Of a stretch of DNA of 34,092 nucleotides, positions 31,501 through 34,092 are shown piece after piece. Source of the DNA: a virus. Under the pieces are notes generated by a model. That model was not told the origin of the DNA and ran no database searches. It saw nothing but the letters and a program-made list of their open reading frames with translations. The first letter of the stretch is position 1. Every line of letters begins with the position of its first letter. The stretch spans positions 1 to 34,092 of the IMG/VR virus record IMGVR_UViG_3300029286_000149; one strand, 5' to 3'. The position numbers and the translations under genes were made by a program.

Positions 31501-33221
31501 TGGCTGAAAACGCAGATAAATGGGCAAGAGAAATCACTTATCAAGCTGATCTTGGTAATTTGACTACTGGTAAACCGACATTTGCTAAACGATTTGCCAC
31601 GTTTATGAACGAATCCCCTGCTTTTAAGTTCGCTACCGGAACTATTTTCGTAACTAGCCCACTGAACATTGTAAAAATGATCGGAAAATACACCCCGACA
31701 GCTTTTATTTCTCAAACAGTCCAAGCACATAAGTTACCTAGTGGTAAAACTCTTGGAGAAGCGTTTCCAGCATTGAGAAATGTTCAAAAAGAATTTTACG
31801 AAGCTATGCAATCTGACGATGAGTTTAGAAAAAATCAAGCTGTTGGTCGTCAAATTACAGGGCTTTTTATGTCTATTCTTGGGTATCACTTTGTAATGAA
31901 CGACATTATTACTCCGAGTCTTCCGCCCACTAAAGAAAACCGGAAACTACAAGCATCTAAAGAAGTTCCTTATGCTTTTAAGATCAAAAAAGAATCAAAT
32001 ATAGGAAAAGCTATTACAGAAAGTATTAAGTTTTCTGGGTTAAAAACAGATTTTGAAGACGTAGATAACTACTATTTTGAGTTTAAACGTATCCACGAGC
32101 CTACTTCTTCAATCATCATGGCTATGTCCGATTTGGGACAATACCTAAAAAGCCCTGAATACGACGAAGCTACTTTTCAAGATGGAGTAGCCTTAACTGC
32201 TGCTTCTATTTCAAGCATGATGATGGAAAAGACTTACTTTAATAACTTCAAACAGATGTTTGATCTAATGCAAGCTATGTCAGATGACAGGAAAGATTGG
32301 GGTCAAAAAGTTGCCAATTATTTAGGACGCAGAACATCCTCAATGATTATGCCTGTCATGGAAGCTCGTGACCCTGTTCAGCTTGAGTTGCATAGTTGGA
32401 CTCAACAAGTAGCTAGACGCTTTGACCCTAACCTCCGAGATGTTGTTTTTGGGGAAAATTACTACCTACCTAAAGCCTATAACATTTTGGGTGAAAACAT
32501 TGACGCATACATAACAGGAGTTGCTCCTATTGATTTTGTCCAACCGTTCTACGTTAGCGCAAAAAAGAATGATGAACTAATTGATGAGCTTCTTTTGATA
32601 AATGAAAATTGGTCATCACCTGAAGCTGTTCCGTTTACTAAAACAAACGAACAAGGCCGTCCTGTTGTGTTTAACATGAAAAAGGTTCCTTTTAAGCCTC
32701 TCCCTATTAACTTAGTTCAAGAGCCTAATCCTGATGACACCACTTTTTACCCTGAAAAAGCCCTTAAATACCTTCAATCTCAAGAAAACCCTACCGAAAG
32801 AAGTAATGGACTGCTTCAAGCCTACGTAAAACTTGGTGTAACAAAACTTCCTGAAATTAATCAAACAGCTTATGACCGCTGGAACCAAAACATCGGTCAA
32901 ATCCGGTTGAAAAAATACAGATATAAAACTCTCCGAGAAGCCTTGGAACACGAAATCAATACCCCTGCTTATCAAAGACTTTCTGCAATAACTTTCACTG
33001 GTGAGTTGAACCCACGAGCAGCACATTTAACACAGTTTATTTCAGATTATCGGCAATCCGCTTTGGCTCTTACAATGATGGAATATCCTGAAGTTGAAGA
33101 AGCCAAAAAAAGTAAAAAAATTGTTGATCGTCTTCTTAAAAAAGGAGCCACTAGAGAGCAAATTTCTGAAACTCAGAAACAAATTACTGAATTACTTTCG
33201 TTTCCAAACCAACCAGACTAA
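28563..33221 (+). CDS. Giant internal virion protein, T7 gp16-type, without transglycosylase
   Basis: A 1552-residue protein, the largest in the window, in the T7 gp16 place (1318 aa), expected to span the periplasm and inner membrane during DNA ejection. The N-terminus has an acidic helix, then a Pro-Thr linker (residues about 50-65), an Ala/Gly-rich hydrophobic stretch (about 115-165), and a second Pro-rich linker near 335. Long helical regions follow. Later segments such as FARFATFMNESPAF-like KRFATFMNESPAFKFATG and IVKMIGKYTPTAF (about residue 1005) look membrane-associating. I see no lytic transglycosylase signature; that role appears to have moved to the preceding protein. Codons become AT-rich in the second half. 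Confidence 0.85.
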   Translation: MNPTPTILDNAESLDDILNNDIAATTATKEMLDAALAAEEGREYVPPNPQPTPTPTPTPTPEPTPAEFATAAQAYEEINTDLGISVGGEQPAPSDKSALEETKDSAMAFAANAANTVAPTTAAMAAFPYGMTGGAAIGGPAAPVTGIIGGLGAAGLAYWATSAAQEAALETVAPESYANFKQYLETAKEEYPVSSFLGETMGGQRGVMKMSISGVKEAMSFGRQLMGRGFSREELLTKSNQYRMDNFINVVFGAGTEMAAEAARQFTEEGKIDLPLLGMATVVGATMNKPTALGSKLTNALPFKPDFSKGVDPTINKTDEELAQEVLDKMAGKEQPPPPEAEAPPVRQSQIDHPKTQVERLHEASDMSVDGLKTGGFAAKTDKYGISEWTKTETYSDGETASTRKFSHPNFPDKVFKSKNSLIKALKIRKEAKKNNTWDAPIEATPVSVEVTPRPLTKEQEKQAAIAAGQLSDFAKHLANNIANPLEATVPPRTLNGEVLNSVITREPEEAIIALAQTLKTELHKAKGNPLTLQQRLADAKEWLESNGFGDRVNMMQKNVKAQEELQYQILAARAVTERATQYLQQTLNKWRVTKDPRDLAEAVVAMQDVKKVLMPLEAARTNWGRMGHAFRTMGPEVRSLSTVDFMLKSSGIEVGTLDEQTATNLAENMARALDSGDYGNIKRALNYSLEEKILGAINETMSGSVMSSTFTTAVTAVGGLGEALVFAPVNGTVGGLVRLAATMAEKGKSEETKRAAIELKNILKYHFMVFERFKTNLRVGWEAFKNAEPQFGAKTSQLMDVKMGATPAQRGQRVSDETKGFSAAAARLFYKGFEKSGNIGFVNRATSRITSESLGIDPNKHPMAAVLMDIYAEIISFVHRPMLMADEMIKSSNAYAHAKIKALTEGEMKGLKGPELKKYVQETMDTLFDMNNKLYTKQRVIDEVKAELLKEGLKTDDPAFYAEMVKRSEARYSSDLGAMAENADKWAREITYQADLGNLTTGKPTFAKRFATFMNESPAFKFATGTIFVTSPLNIVKMIGKYTPTAFISQTVQAHKLPSGKTLGEAFPALRNVQKEFYEAMQSDDEFRKNQAVGRQITGLFMSILGYHFVMNDIITPSLPPTKENRKLQASKEVPYAFKIKKESNIGKAITESIKFSGLKTDFEDVDNYYFEFKRIHEPTSSIIMAMSDLGQYLKSPEYDEATFQDGVALTAASISSMMMEKTYFNNFKQMFDLMQAMSDDRKDWGQKVANYLGRRTSSMIMPVMEARDPVQLELHSWTQQVARRFDPNLRDVVFGENYYLPKAYNILGENIDAYITGVAPIDFVQPFYVSAKKNDELIDELLLINENWSSPEAVPFTKTNEQGRPVVFNMKKVPFKPLPINLVQEPNPDDTTFYPEKALKYLQSQENPTERSNGLLQAYVKLGVTKLPEINQTAYDRWNQNIGQIRLKKYRYKTLREALEHEINTPAYQRLSAITFTGELNPRAAHLTQFISDYRQSALALTMMEYPEVEEAKKSKKIVDRLLKKGATREQISETQKQITELLSFPNQPD
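28711..28756 (-). repeat. C-rich repeat encoding Pro-Thr linker; G-quadruplex-prone on the minus strand
   Basis: The + strand repeats CCAACC/CCCACC units here, encoding PTPTPTPT in the gp16-type protein. The minus strand therefore carries seven runs of three to five G separated by 1-4 bases, which fits the G-quadruplex pattern well. This is the template strand for transcription. Confidence 0.75.
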
Positions 33222-33262
33222 AAATAATTGACATCACGTAACCAATAATTAGGTTTAATTTT

Positions 33263-34066
33263 ATGGCTTTTGCTTACACAGACTACACAGCTAATGGAAC
33301 TGCTACCACTTTTGGTATCACGTTCCCTCGTATCAATGACAACCATGTAAAGGTGTATCAATCCACCAACTCCGTGTTTAGCTTGGTGTCTGGAACGGCT
33401 TATACCATTCAGAATAACAATGTGGTGTTTAATGCGGCCCCAGCCAACGCCAACACAATCCGAGTAAAGCGTGAAACCCCAAATAACGCCCGATTGGTGG
33501 ATTTCCAAAACGGTTCTCGACTTGGGGAAAGTGATTTGGACACAGATAGCCTTCAAGCGTTTTACCTTTTGCAAGAGGAGCACGATGACCTTGAGCTTTA
33601 CGGTATTTACAACACCATGTCAGTCATGGGTCAGTGTTCCCGCATGACGGATGGCACGGTCACTATCACCACTCAAGGAACTTACGTCCTGTTCCCAACG
33701 GCTGTAGCTGCTACCCTTGACGCATCAACGGCGAATGGCATTGAACTCGACACTTCAACCAACGGCTTTGTGCTTAAAAATGTCTCCGGTATCGGGCGGT
33801 TCTTCCGAGTGTATGGAAGCGTTGATGCTACGTCTGCAAACAACCAAACTTTAGGTGTTAAACTTAATCATGTGGGTGGTGGAGGAGTATTAAACGCTTC
33901 TGAGTGTCGTGCATTTACTGGCTCTGGGAACCAAGAAGCTAAACTTGTTACGTCGTGGATTATTTATATGCCCAATAACACAAGTGTTGGCTTGATGTTG
34001 GCTAACCACAGCGGAACTCAAAATGTTACTGTAAAACGTGCTAGATTGGTGGTATCGGCTGTATGA
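33263..34066 (+). CDS. Tail fibre anchor protein with T7 gp17-like N-terminus
   Basis: A 267-residue protein. Residues 1-115 match the T7 gp17 N-terminal domain that docks the fibre to the tail: FAYTDYTANGTATTFGITFP, then NNARLVDFQNGSRLGESDLDTDSLQAFYLLQEEHDDL (T7: RLVDFTDGSILRAYDLN...QEEARDL type). The rest is a beta-rich region without the long coiled coil and knob of T7 (553 aa), so this is probably an adaptor or short fibre that carries a separate receptor-binding protein encoded outside the window. It is GC-richer than the gp16-type gene before it. A TTGACA (33228) and an AATTAGGTTTAAT motif precede the ATG. Confidence 0.88.
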   Translation: MAFAYTDYTANGTATTFGITFPRINDNHVKVYQSTNSVFSLVSGTAYTIQNNNVVFNAAPANANTIRVKRETPNNARLVDFQNGSRLGESDLDTDSLQAFYLLQEEHDDLELYGIYNTMSVMGQCSRMTDGTVTITTQGTYVLFPTAVAATLDASTANGIELDTSTNGFVLKNVSGIGRFFRVYGSVDATSANNQTLGVKLNHVGGGGVLNASECRAFTGSGNQEAKLVTSWIIYMPNNTSVGLMLANHSGTQNVTVKRARLVVSAV

Positions 34067-34092
34067 ATGAGGATGCACAACGTCTAGTGAGG
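34063..34092 (+). CDS. Start of next gene (truncated by window), possible small terminase
   Basis: ATG at 34063 overlaps the fibre stop as ATGA and gives MNEDAQRLVR before the window ends. In T7 the genes after the fibre are the holin (gp17.5) and the small terminase subunit (gp18). The polar start does not look like a holin, so a terminase small subunit is a reasonable guess, but ten residues cannot settle it. Confidence 0.4.
   Translation, partial: MNEDAQRLVR

Noticed and set aside
1-34092. tRNA genes
   Set aside because: No cloverleaf with conserved T-loop (GGTTCRANYCC-type) was seen in the gaps; a tRNA integration site, if any, is outside the window or too partial to see.

Overview
The window is most simply read as the left part of an integrated (or integration-competent) T7-like podovirus of the Autographiviridae type, joined on its left to about 1.4 kb of different, clearly GC-richer DNA. 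Every convincing gene lies on the + strand. The order follows the T7 plan: integrase, tiny early genes, single-subunit RNA polymerase, ssDNA-binding protein, endonuclease I, primase-helicase, DNA polymerase, 5' exonuclease, portal, scaffold, capsid, tail tubular A and B, internal virion proteins (gp13, gp14, gp15 and gp16 types), tail fibre anchor. The window ends at the first codons of the next gene, where a terminase subunit is expected. The host cannot be named. The flanking DNA is GC-rich, a perfect pair of sigma-54 promoter elements precedes the integrase, and most phage genes start behind A-rich leaders without a clear Shine-Dalgarno sequence. The last point argues for a lineage with little SD use rather than an enteric host.

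Layout. 1-1400: end of an unrecognised gene, a structured intergenic RNA candidate, a stand-alone class II glutamine amidotransferase, a tiny membrane ORF and a strong intrinsic terminator. 1400-1980: non-coding control region with several direct-repeat families and two sigma-54 elements; the attachment site should be in or near it. 1983-3747: tyrosine integrase translationally coupled to two miniature membrane proteins, a coiled-coil protein and another small ORF. 3743-3842: long structured hairpin. 3851-6936: small ORF, dCMP deaminase, RNA polymerase. 6962-13343: DNA metabolism, with three insertions relative to T7: a basic 50-residue ORF, an FkbM-type methyltransferase and a freestanding LAGLIDADG endonuclease. 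13325-17097: small genes, two proteins sharing a gp7.3-like C-terminal signature, a LamG-like lectin protein, and a run of a one-TM protein (possible holin), a small basic protein and a tiny lipoprotein. 17099-34066: virion structure genes.

How the parts fit: the integrase and its control region serve lysogeny. The phage RNA polymerase transcribes the middle and late genes. The replisome, endonuclease and exonuclease degrade host DNA and copy the phage, with the deaminase supplying dUMP. The right half builds the capsid, the tail and the ejected core. The core is unusual: the peptidoglycan-cutting domain is a T4-lysozyme-like (GH24) module at the C-terminus of the gp15-type protein, and the gp16-type protein begins instead with a Pro-Thr linker. 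No separate endolysin and no terminase large subunit are inside the window; both probably lie to the right.
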